NCBI GenBank assembly: GCA_937924525.1
Contig: CALDSU010000007.1
Location: forward strand, 186,001 to 250,000
Direction: 5' to 3'
DNA length: 64,000 nucleotides
Origin: an uncultured Bryobacteraceae bacterium
GTDB lineage: Bacteria > Acidobacteriota > Terriglobia > Bryobacterales > Bryobacteraceae
The notes under the pieces are model-generated. The model searched no databases. It saw nothing but the letters and a program-made list of their open reading frames with translations, and was not told the origin of the DNA. Positions within the stretch are counted from its first letter, which is position 1; each line of letters starts with the position of its first letter. The translations under genes were made by a program, and so were the position numbers. Positions 17,584-25,229 of the stretch are shown here, piece by piece.

Positions 17584-19122
17584 ATGCGAGTTGTTCTGGT
17601 CAACCCGAGCGACGTTGCCTTTGGCGTTGGGGTGATTACCCCCCGTTGGTTGTACGTACTTGCGGCGGCGACGCCGGCGCAGTATGGCGATCCCATCATC
17701 GTGGATGAGACGCTCGAGGCGGTTTGCTTCGACTCCATCCAGCCCGGCGACGTAGTGGGAATCGGCATCCACACCGCCAACGCGCTACGGGGTTTCCAGG
17801 TGGGCCAGCGAGCCCGCGAACGCGGCGCGTTCGTCGTGTTCGGCGGGATCCATGCCACCCTCTACCCCGACGAAGCGAGGGAATTCGGCGGCGCGCACGC
17901 GGTGGTGCTAGGGGACGGCGACCTGATTTGGGCGTCCGTGCTGGCGGACTGCCTGGCGGGCCATCCACAACCGCGGTACGACGGAGGCCAGGTGGGCGCG
18001 GCCCGTTTTCAGCCCGCTCGTTGGGATCTGCTCCCGCCGGATCGCTACATGTGGGCTTCGGTACAGACCGTGCGCGGCTGCCCCAAGCACTGCTCCTTCT
18101 GTTCGGTATGGCGAACCGACGGCCAGCAACCCCGGCAGCGCTCCAGCCGCGCGGTGATCGAGGAAATCGTCCAACTGCGCCGGCAGGGTTACCGTTTTAT
18201 CGCGCTCGCCGACGACAATTTCTATCCCGTCACGCTCGCCGATCTTGCCTTGGCCAAAAGGAAGAACGATCTGGCGCGATTGACCGAACTGCAACGCTTG
18301 CGCGACGAACGGTTCGAGTTCATGGCTCTCCTTGGGGAACTTCCCGAGGACACCATCCTGTTTACCCAGATCACGATGGAAGCGGCCGAAGATCCGGAGT
18401 TTCTTCAAGCCATGAACAAGGCCCGAATCCGGGGTGCGCTGGTCGGCGTTGAGGCGGTGACGCCGGAAGGGCTGAAGTCGGTGTTCAAGGAGTTCAACCT
18501 GTCGGGCGAGAAGCTGGTGGATCGCTTGCGGCTTTTCAAGCAGCACGGCGTGCACGTGCTGGGGTCCTTCATCTTTGGTCTGCCCACTGACCGGCGGGAT
18601 ACTTTCGAGGCGACCGCGGCGCTGGCGAAGCGAGCGGACTTGACCTTTGCACAGTTCGTGATGATGACGCCGTTTCCCGGCACGGTGGATTTCGACCGTT
18701 GGGAGAAGAGCACGCAGGGCAACCCGGAGCGCATCGACGGCGTTCCGGTCACGCGCTACTGGCTGATCCCTGGTCATCGCCGCCCCAAGCTGTATATGGC
18801 CCATCCCCATATGAGCGCCGAAGAGATGCGCCAACGCACGCAAGGCGTGTGGGACAGCTATTACCGGTTCGGCGAGGTTTGGAAGCGGTCGAAGTTTATT
18901 AAGTCGTGGAAAGCCCGGCTGGCCTTCGTGTTTGTCTCCAAGTTGTACCGGCAGATGTACGCCAACACGGGAATCGCCACCGACAGCGCCCGCCGGAAAA
19001 GCGCGAACCGTTGGGCGAGGTTGACGGGCCGCATTTGCCTGCGGCTTTTTCGGGGGCGGCCCATGCCTCACCTCGAGGCGCCACGGATGCCGACACCTTT
19101 GCCGACTCAGATTCTGCCTTAG
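17584..19122 (+). CDS. B12-binding-domain radical SAM protein
   Basis: The 512-residue product starts at an ATG with AAGAGGAG about 7 bp upstream. The N-terminal ~150 residues have the cobalamin-binding-like Rossmann fold of this family (VVLVNPSDV..., VGIGIHTANALRG, VVFGGIHATLYPDEA). The radical SAM cluster CxxxCxxC is at C166, C170 and C173 (CPKHCSFC). A TIM-barrel half follows with ADDNFYP and GVEAVTPEGLK, and a helical C-terminus (~400-512) with a basic segment. The layout is that of the BchE/HpnJ-type class B methyl- or ring-forming enzymes, but the substrate cannot be read from the sequence. No biosynthetic partner is adjacent. Confidence 0.88.
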   Translation: MRVVLVNPSDVAFGVGVITPRWLYVLAAATPAQYGDPIIVDETLEAVCFDSIQPGDVVGIGIHTANALRGFQVGQRARERGAFVVFGGIHATLYPDEAREFGGAHAVVLGDGDLIWASVLADCLAGHPQPRYDGGQVGAARFQPARWDLLPPDRYMWASVQTVRGCPKHCSFCSVWRTDGQQPRQRSSRAVIEEIVQLRRQGYRFIALADDNFYPVTLADLALAKRKNDLARLTELQRLRDERFEFMALLGELPEDTILFTQITMEAAEDPEFLQAMNKARIRGALVGVEAVTPEGLKSVFKEFNLSGEKLVDRLRLFKQHGVHVLGSFIFGLPTDRRDTFEATAALAKRADLTFAQFVMMTPFPGTVDFDRWEKSTQGNPERIDGVPVTRYWLIPGHRRPKLYMAHPHMSAEEMRQRTQGVWDSYYRFGEVWKRSKFIKSWKARLAFVFVSKLYRQMYANTGIATDSARRKSANRWARLTGRICLRLFRGRPMPHLEAPRMPTPLPTQILP

Positions 19123-19198
19123 CCCCCGCGCCTTCCGGGCTGCGACCGGAAAGCGCGCCGGGCGCGGCTGCCGGGTTCAAGTACCGCCGGCGCCTGAC

Positions 19199-21031
19199 TC
19201 AGCGCGCGGGCACGACGGGCAGTTCCACATGACTCGGCCGTTTCGGATCCAGGAAGACCGTGTTGCGCGCCTTCCGCACGGGCCCGGACGCGTTCACCGG
19301 ACCGCCCGTATTCGCGTTCGGTTCGAACTGCGGCCAGTTGCTGCTCGAGAGATCCAGCCGGATCCGCTCACCCTTAGAGAACAGGTAGCTGGTGGGGCCA
19401 AGGTCAATGATGATCTGCGCGACAGCGCCCGGGCGCACCGGTCCCTCGCGCTCGAAGCCGCGATGGTGGCGCAACCGGAGACGCCCGTCGGCGAGGATCG
19501 CGGCATAGCCGTCGGGAGCGACGCTCACCAGTTTCGCCGTGAAGTCCGTGTCGGGCGCATCGGATGATACCCACAACCTGGCGCGGACGGTCCCGGTGAC
19601 TTCCAAGGGAGCGTCCAGCGGCGGGGATTGAAACACCAGCACATCTTCCCGGGAGGCGAGCGGCTTGCTGTTGTCGCAGCCGAGAATCCCGGAGCGGCAA
19701 ACCTGGTTCTGAAAACAGTTTGGCGTCCAGGAGCCCACGCCGTAGCGGCCGCCGACGGTCGGGACAGGACCGCGCGGGTCGAACTCGAACGTGTGGGGTT
19801 CCGCCGGCGCCGGCTTGGGCTGCAACCGGCCTCCGGAGGCGGCGTAGAACCGGGTGCGCCGGGCGTTCGGAAGGGGCCACGCGGTAGCCGTCCGCCACTC
19901 TCCACCCACCGCCCGCCGGCCTTGTGGCGCATCGGAAACTCCTCCCCCCATGCGGAAGTAACGCACCCGGTCCGGCTCCGGGAGGGAAGGCGGAGCGCCT
20001 TTCAGGCATTGGTCAAACCAGCTCCGCATCATTTCCCGGACGTTCACCGCGGCGTCTTCACCGAAGTAGCCGTCTCCGCAGGACGCGCCGCCGATGGCGT
20101 GCCACCACGGGCCCATGATCAGCCGGTGCGCGCGTGTTTGCGCGCGCGAGAGGTGGGCGAAGTTATCCAGCAGACCCGGCGCGAAGTAATCGTACCAGCC
20201 GCTGATGAACAGCGTGGGCACATCTTTCATCCGGCTCCATCCACCGGGAATGTAGAACGCGAGGTCACGCCAATAGCGGTCGAACAGCGGGTGTTCGAGA
20301 AAGTCCCGGTAGATCCGTGCGTGGGTGGGAAAGGGCGTAAACACGCCGGCGCGCTCGGGCGGGGGAAGCCGCAGCCACGCTTCCGGATTGGCCAGGATAT
20401 CGCTGAGCGCTTGCTTCGCGTCAGGGTTAGCGTCCGCGGCGGCGCTGGTTTCCGCCGACCTGACAATCCAGATGCCCCAGGCGGGATTCATCGCGCCGCC
20501 CGGGTAGGCGTACTCGCGATAGAAGTCCGCGCCGCCCACGTTCGCGAACATCGCTTGCAGGTGCGGAGGGCGCTCCATCGCGGCGCGGTATTGGTCCCAC
20601 GCCAGGTAGGATGCGCCGAAAGTGCCTACCTTGCCGTTTGACCATTCCTGCGCGGCGGCCCACTCGATGGTGTCGTAGCCGTCCGGTCCCTCTTGCGTGA
20701 AAGGGTAAAACGAGCCCTGCGAGCGAAAACGGCCGCGGACATCCTGTGCGACCACGGCGTAGCCATGCGCGGCCAGCCACTCAGCGTCTCCGCGCAGGCC
20801 CGCTTTGTTGTAGGGTGTCCGCGAGACCAAGGTGGGATAGCGGCGGCCGGCGGCGCCGGCGGGCAGATAAAGATCGCAAGCCAGCCGGGCGCCGTCGCGC
20901 ATGGCGACCATCACGTCGCGGCGGACCTCCGGCGGGGGCGTCTGCCCGAACGCCGGCGCGCTCGCCACAAATAGCCACAGCACCATGGCGCTGCTGGGGA
21001 CCACGAATGGTTTGCACCGGCGCCGAGCCAC
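19199..21031 (-). CDS. CocE/NonD family hydrolase (X-Pro dipeptidyl-peptidase S15 type)
   Basis: The 610-residue product starts at a GTG and has a signal peptide (~12-30). The alpha/beta-hydrolase domain contains the nucleophile elbow GTFGASYLAWDQ, the oxyanion region RTPYNKAG, and the acid/His regions FISGWYDYFAPG and GPWWHAIGG. A C-terminal jelly-roll domain (~390-600) contains the typical SSDAPDTDFTAKLV. The family cleaves acyl esters or amides (cocaine esterase, glutaryl-7-ACA acylase, X-Pro peptidases); the substrate here is unknown. It is probably periplasmic and is divergent from the lyase operon. Confidence 0.9.
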   Translation of the reverse strand: MARRRCKPFVVPSSAMVLWLFVASAPAFGQTPPPEVRRDVMVAMRDGARLACDLYLPAGAAGRRYPTLVSRTPYNKAGLRGDAEWLAAHGYAVVAQDVRGRFRSQGSFYPFTQEGPDGYDTIEWAAAQEWSNGKVGTFGASYLAWDQYRAAMERPPHLQAMFANVGGADFYREYAYPGGAMNPAWGIWIVRSAETSAAADANPDAKQALSDILANPEAWLRLPPPERAGVFTPFPTHARIYRDFLEHPLFDRYWRDLAFYIPGGWSRMKDVPTLFISGWYDYFAPGLLDNFAHLSRAQTRAHRLIMGPWWHAIGGASCGDGYFGEDAAVNVREMMRSWFDQCLKGAPPSLPEPDRVRYFRMGGGVSDAPQGRRAVGGEWRTATAWPLPNARRTRFYAASGGRLQPKPAPAEPHTFEFDPRGPVPTVGGRYGVGSWTPNCFQNQVCRSGILGCDNSKPLASREDVLVFQSPPLDAPLEVTGTVRARLWVSSDAPDTDFTAKLVSVAPDGYAAILADGRLRLRHHRGFEREGPVRPGAVAQIIIDLGPTSYLFSKGERIRLDLSSSNWPQFEPNANTGGPVNASGPVRKARNTVFLDPKRPSHVELPVVPAR

Positions 21032-21077
21032 GAGCCCAGCGTACCAAGACCGCGCCGCCAGCGGTCGCCAGGGCTTC

Positions 21078-21104
21078 TTGACACGGAATGCCTTCTGGTA
21101 TCAT
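21078..21104 (+). promoter_or_regulatory. Probable sigma70-type promoter of the lyase operon
   Basis: TTGACA (21078-21083) is followed after 15 bp by TATCAT (21099-21104), which carries an extended -10 TGG immediately before it. The spacer is short, but the extended -10 compensates. It would give a leader of about 165 nt in front of the isocitrate-lyase-family gene. Confidence 0.5.
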
Positions 21105-21276
21105 CCGACTGGAATCAGGCGCCACCGGCTTGATTCCTCCGGCGCGCTCTGGCGGCTGGCTGCCCCTGGCGCAAGCCTCGGGCGGCGCGTTCCGCGGCTG
21201 ACCCAACGCTCTGCGTACCCATTTCGCATTCGACTTTCACCTCAGTCTGATCTTTTCCTCGCGAAGGAGTTGAACC

Positions 21277-22185
21277 ATGGAACGCGCAAGGGTTTTGCGC
21301 GATAAACTCGAGCGCCGCCAGGCGCTGGTAGTGCCCGGCTGCCACGACGCTCTCAGCGCCCGCGTCATCGAAGCCGCGGGGTTCGAGGCCGTGCAGATCA
21401 GCGGCTTCGGCCTTGCCGGCAGCCTGCTCGCCAAGCCCGACATCGGCTTGGTGGACATGAAGGACATTCTGGACCGGACCGCCCAAATCATCCGCGCCGT
21501 CGACGTCCCCGTCATGGCGGACATTGATACCGGCGGCGGCAACGCGCTCAACGCGGCCGATATCACCGAGCGCCTGATTCGCATGGACGCCGCCGGCGTG
21601 AATATCGAAGACCAGGTGTTTCCCAAGCGCTGCGGACACCTGGAAGGCAAACAGGTGATCGCCGCCGAGGAAATGGCCGGCAAAGTGCGCGCCATGGCGG
21701 ACGTGCGCCGCCGGATGGGCGCCGGCCTGGTGATCAACGCCCGCACGGACGCCTACGCCACCCACGGCCTGGACGAAGCCATCCGCCGCGCCAATCTGTA
21801 TCTCCGCGCCGGCGCGGACCTGGCGTTTCTCGACGGGATCGGCACCCGCGCCGATATCGAACGCGCGGTGCGCGAGGTGCACGGGTTGCTCTCGGTCAAC
21901 CTGATGGACGCCGTGACCGGAGTGAAGACCGAACTGATTCCGATTCCGGAACTGGCCGCGCTGGGCGTGGCGCGGGTCAGCATTCCGGTGGCTTCCATCC
22001 TGGTCGCCCATCGCGCGATGACTGAATTTTTCGGCGCGCTGCGCGCCTCGCCCACCGGCCTGCTGGCGGGCCAGACGAACCGCCTGACGGGATTCGGCGC
22101 CTATCACGAGTTCGTGCAATGGAGCCGCTACCGCGCGCTGGAAAATGAGTACCTGCCGCATCTGGTGGAGGAGGCCGTACGGTAA
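21277..22185 (+). CDS. Isocitrate lyase/PEP mutase superfamily lyase (methylisocitrate or dimethylmalate lyase-like)
   Basis: The 302-residue product has the alpha/beta barrel of this family: VVPGCHDALSARVIEAAGF at the start, VPVMADIDTGGGNALN (metal site), and the EDQ..PKRCGH loop with catalytic-type Cys119, then NARTDAY. The KRCGH loop marks the C-C bond lyases (2-methylisocitrate lyase, 2,3-dimethylmalate lyase) and argues against a PEP mutase, which has EDK...NS instead. GAAGGAG precedes the ATG. It heads a four-gene operon with aconitase-type subunits and a beta-decarboxylating dehydrogenase, so its substrate is probably a substituted malate. No citrate synthase-like gene is nearby. Confidence 0.88.
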   Translation: MERARVLRDKLERRQALVVPGCHDALSARVIEAAGFEAVQISGFGLAGSLLAKPDIGLVDMKDILDRTAQIIRAVDVPVMADIDTGGGNALNAADITERLIRMDAAGVNIEDQVFPKRCGHLEGKQVIAAEEMAGKVRAMADVRRRMGAGLVINARTDAYATHGLDEAIRRANLYLRAGADLAFLDGIGTRADIERAVREVHGLLSVNLMDAVTGVKTELIPIPELAALGVARVSIPVASILVAHRAMTEFFGALRASPTGLLAGQTNRLTGFGAYHEFVQWSRYRALENEYLPHLVEEAVR

Positions 22186-22189
22186 CCCC

Positions 22190-23479
22190 ATGGCCATGAC
22201 GATGGCGGAAAAAATTCTGGCGCGGGCGGCGGGTCGCCAGCAGGTCTCACCCGACGAGATCGTGGTCGCGCCCGTCGACCTCGCCATGTCTCACGAGAAC
22301 GCCGACCTGGTGCGGAAGACGTTCCAGCAGATCGGCCGTCCTACGGTGTGGGATCCCGGCAAGATCGTCATCATTTTCGATCACCGCGTGCCGGCGGAGT
22401 CGGAGAAGACCGCCGCCACCCACAGGAGCGTCCGCGAGTTCGTGCGGGCGCAGGGCATCACTCACTTTTACGACGTAGGCCGCGGCGGCATCTGTCACCA
22501 GGTGCTGGCCGAACAGGGCCACGTGCGCCCGGGCATGGTGGTGGTGGGCACCGACTCGCACACCACCACCCACGGCGCCTTCGGCGCGTTCGCCACTGGG
22601 ATTGGCGCCACGGAAATGGCGGGAGTCTGGTGCGAGGGGGCGCTGTGGTTCAAGGCGCCCGCGACCATCCGGATCCTGGCGCAGGGCGAGTTCCAGGCCT
22701 GGGTGTCCGCCAAGGACCTGATCCTCTTTATCATTGGCCGGCTGGGTGCGGATGGCGCCGACTACCGCGCGGTGGAGTTCGACGGACCCGCCATCCGGGG
22801 ACTGACCGTGGCGTCGCGCATGGTCCTCACGAATCTCGCGATGGAGATGGGGGCCAAGGTCGCGTTCACTCCCGTCGACGACTGGCTGCTCGAGTACCTG
22901 CGGCCGCGCACCGCCGAGCCGCTGGAACGCATCGAACCGGATGCCGGCGCGGTCTACGAGTCGACCCTCGAGATCCACCTGGAGCGCGACGTCGCCGAAC
23001 CGCAGGTGTCATGCCCGCATGCGGTCGACCAGGTGCAACCTGTATCGGCGCTGGGGAGCGTCCGCATCGACCAGGCGGTCCTCGGCAGTTGCACCAACGG
23101 ACGCTTGGAGGATCTCGAAGTGGCGGCGGCGCTGCTGGCTGGCCGGAAAGTGCATCCGGACACTCGCCTGATCGTGATTCCCGCCTCTCAGCAAATCTAT
23201 CTGGAGGCCCTGCGCTGCGGCTACCTGGAAGCGCTGGTCGCCGCGGGGGCTATGATCGACCCACCGGGGTGCGGGCCCTGCGTGGGGGTTCACCAGGGCG
23301 TCCTGGCCGCCGGCGAAGTCTGCATCTCCAGCACCAACCGGAACTTTGTCGGGCGGATGGGGAGCGCGGACTCGCAGGTCTACCTGGCCAGTCCGGCGGT
23401 GGTGGCGGCGTCGGCGATCGCCGGGCGCATCGTCGCCCCCAGCGTCCTGGAAGAGGAGGTGGCCGCATGTCTCGCTTAA
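22190..23479 (+). CDS. Aconitase-superfamily hydratase large subunit (LeuC/homoaconitase-like)
   Basis: I set the start at the ATG 22190, 4 bp after the lyase stop; it gives 429 residues (MAMTMAEKILARAAG), the usual LeuC/HacA length. The three [4Fe-4S] ligand cysteines are in GSCTNGR and GCGPC; VGTDSHTTTHGAFG and NRNFVGRMG are the conserved substrate and cluster regions. The stop overlaps the small-subunit gene by 13 bp, a typical translationally coupled pair. Together they should hydrate/dehydrate a malate-type acid; whether it is isopropylmalate, homocitrate, dimethylmaleate or something else is open. Confidence 0.92.
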   Translation: MAMTMAEKILARAAGRQQVSPDEIVVAPVDLAMSHENADLVRKTFQQIGRPTVWDPGKIVIIFDHRVPAESEKTAATHRSVREFVRAQGITHFYDVGRGGICHQVLAEQGHVRPGMVVVGTDSHTTTHGAFGAFATGIGATEMAGVWCEGALWFKAPATIRILAQGEFQAWVSAKDLILFIIGRLGADGADYRAVEFDGPAIRGLTVASRMVLTNLAMEMGAKVAFTPVDDWLLEYLRPRTAEPLERIEPDAGAVYESTLEIHLERDVAEPQVSCPHAVDQVQPVSALGSVRIDQAVLGSCTNGRLEDLEVAAALLAGRKVHPDTRLIVIPASQQIYLEALRCGYLEALVAAGAMIDPPGCGPCVGVHQGVLAAGEVCISSTNRNFVGRMGSADSQVYLASPAVVAASAIAGRIVAPSVLEEEVAACLA

Positions 23480-23970
23480 TCTTGCGCGGACACGTGGCGG
23501 CGGCGCTCGGCCACCATGTCGATACCGACCTGATCTACCCGGGGCGGTACCTCAACATCACCGACCGCGAAAAAACCTCCGAGCACCTGTTCGAGTTGGC
23601 ATATCCGGACTTGCGCCCCCGGCTGGGCCCCGGCGCGATTCTGGTGGCGGGGCGGAATTTCGGCTGTGGTTCCAGCCGCGAACAGGCCGCCGCCGCCATG
23701 CGCTATGCGGGCGTGCAGGCGGTGCTGGCGGTGTCGTTTGCCCGGATCTTCTACCGCAATGCGATCAACCTCGGCCTGCCGGCGGTGGTTTGCGCGGAAA
23801 CGGCGCGGATCGCCTCGGGCGACGAACTGGAGATCGATCTGGAAGGCGGCATGGTCACGAACCGGACGCAGGGAGTGTCGCTCGCCAGCGCGCCGTTGGA
23901 TCCCCGGGCAGTGGCCCTGCTGGAGGCGGGAGGTCTGGCGCCGTACCTTAAAAAGAAGTACGCCGCTTGA
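23467..23970 (+). CDS. Aconitase-superfamily hydratase small subunit (LeuD-like)
   Basis: The product has 167 residues, the short archaeal/bacterial LeuD form. It has VDTDLIYPGRYLNIT near the N-terminus and the swivel-domain motif GRNFGCGSSREQA. In the characterised archaeal-type enzymes the loop after the tyrosine sets specificity (YLRT for homoaconitase, YLVY/YLVM for isopropylmalate isomerase, as I remember it). Here it is YLNI, fitting neither. It overlaps the large-subunit gene by 13 bp and is followed 10 bp later by the dehydrogenase. Confidence 0.9.
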   Translation: MSRLILRGHVAAALGHHVDTDLIYPGRYLNITDREKTSEHLFELAYPDLRPRLGPGAILVAGRNFGCGSSREQAAAAMRYAGVQAVLAVSFARIFYRNAINLGLPAVVCAETARIASGDELEIDLEGGMVTNRTQGVSLASAPLDPRAVALLEAGGLAPYLKKKYAA

Positions 23971-23980
23971 AAGGAAACTC

Positions 23981-25087
23981 ATGAGCTCGTATCGCATCGC
24001 CTGGCTGCCCGGCGACGGCGTGGGTCCGGAGGTGTGCGCCGCCGCGCGCCTGGTGCTCGACGCCGTCGGATTCGACGCCGCCTACCTCCCCGGCGATATT
24101 GGCTGGGAATGCTGGCGGCGCGAAGGCGACGCGCTCCCGGAGCGGACGTTGAGTCTGCTGCGCGCGACGGACTGCGCGTTTTTCGGGGCTATCACATCCA
24201 AACCGGCAGCCGCCGCGGCCCGCGAACTGGACCCCGTTTTACAGGGGCTGGGTCTTACTTACCGCAGCCCGATTGTCCGCATGCGGCAACTCCTCGACCT
24301 GTATGTCTGCCTGCGGCCGTGCCGCGCGTTTCCCGGCAATGCGCTCAATTACCGGGACGGCATCGACCTGGTTGTGTTCCGCGAGAACACCGAGGGGATG
24401 TATTGCGGCGTGGAGTTTGACCGGCCGCCGGAGGAGTTCTACGCCGTGCCCCGCATGCACGCCGTCCCCCGCGACGCCGCCATTTCGCTGCGCAGCATCA
24501 CGCGGCGCGCGTCCGAGCGCATCGTCGAGGCGGCGTTCCGGTACGCGGCCGAGCACGGCCGGCGCAAGGTCACCGCCGTGCACAAGGCCAACGTGCTCCG
24601 GTCCACCTGCGGGTTGTTTCTGGAGGCGGCCGAAAGCGTGGCGGCGCGCTATCCCCGGATTCAGTTCGAATCCGCGAATGTCGACGCGATTTGCATGTGG
24701 CTGCTGAAGAACCCGCTCCATTACGACGTGATCGTCACGACCAACCTGTTTGGCGATATCCTGTCGGATCTCTGCGCCCAGATGGTGGGCGGGCTGGGCT
24801 TCGCCTACAGCGGGAATCTGGGGGAAGGGTATGCGGTGTTCGAGCCGACGCACGGGTCGGCGCCGAAATACGCCGGCCAGCGCCGCGTCAATCCGCTGGC
24901 CACGATTCTGGCCGCCAAAATGATGCTCGAGTGGCTGGGCGAGCGGGATAAGGCGCGGCGGATCGAATCCGCCGTGGGCCGCGTGATCGCCCAGGGCCGG
25001 GCGCGGACCTACGACATGGGAGGCCAGACGAGCACGCTGGAGATGGCCGAGGCGGTTTGCGCGGCGCTGGAGGACGGGCGGGATTAA
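23981..25087 (+). CDS. Isocitrate/homoisocitrate dehydrogenase-like beta-decarboxylating dehydrogenase
   Basis: The 368-residue product starts at an ATG preceded by AAAGGAA. It has the family signature VTTNLFGDILSDL...GGLG, the substrate region RENTEGMYCG, VHKANVLRSTCGLF and EPTHGSAPKYAG. VHKANVL and SITRRASERI fit homoisocitrate or isocitrate dehydrogenases better than LeuB. It would use NAD(P) to oxidise and decarboxylate a (2R,3S)-hydroxy-dicarboxylate made by the preceding hydratase. It is the last gene of the operon; a hairpin follows at 25112-25137. Confidence 0.9.
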   Translation: MSSYRIAWLPGDGVGPEVCAAARLVLDAVGFDAAYLPGDIGWECWRREGDALPERTLSLLRATDCAFFGAITSKPAAAAARELDPVLQGLGLTYRSPIVRMRQLLDLYVCLRPCRAFPGNALNYRDGIDLVVFRENTEGMYCGVEFDRPPEEFYAVPRMHAVPRDAAISLRSITRRASERIVEAAFRYAAEHGRRKVTAVHKANVLRSTCGLFLEAAESVAARYPRIQFESANVDAICMWLLKNPLHYDVIVTTNLFGDILSDLCAQMVGGLGFAYSGNLGEGYAVFEPTHGSAPKYAGQRRVNPLATILAAKMMLEWLGERDKARRIESAVGRVIAQGRARTYDMGGQTSTLEMAEAVCAALEDGRD

Positions 25088-25111
25088 CCGCTGTGGCGGC
25101 GCGACTCCTGA

Positions 25112-25137
25112 CTTGGATAAGCTCTCCCTGATCCAAG
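25112..25137. terminator. Hairpin between convergent genes (CTTGGAT / ATCCAAG)
   Basis: A perfect 7-bp inverted repeat with a 12-nt loop lies between the convergent 3' ends of the dehydrogenase and CHRD genes. There is no T-tract, so it is at best a rho-independent-like or processing hairpin. Confidence 0.35.
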
Positions 25138-25229
25138 CTGCATGACGCGCCGGAAGACATCCTCGAGCGCGGCATTCCCTTGCAACGACGACGGCGCAAT
25201 CATGGTCAGACGGAGCCTTCCGCCAGTGG

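Noticed and set aside
17336-17635. Possible small gene before the radical SAM gene
   Set aside because: Composition is that of random GC-rich sequence, it has no RBS, and it overlaps the well-supported radical SAM start.
21277-22185. PEP phosphonomutase, hence phosphonate biosynthesis
   Set aside because: The active-site loop is EDQ...KRCGH, typical of C-C lyases; the PEP mutase EDK...NS motif is absent.
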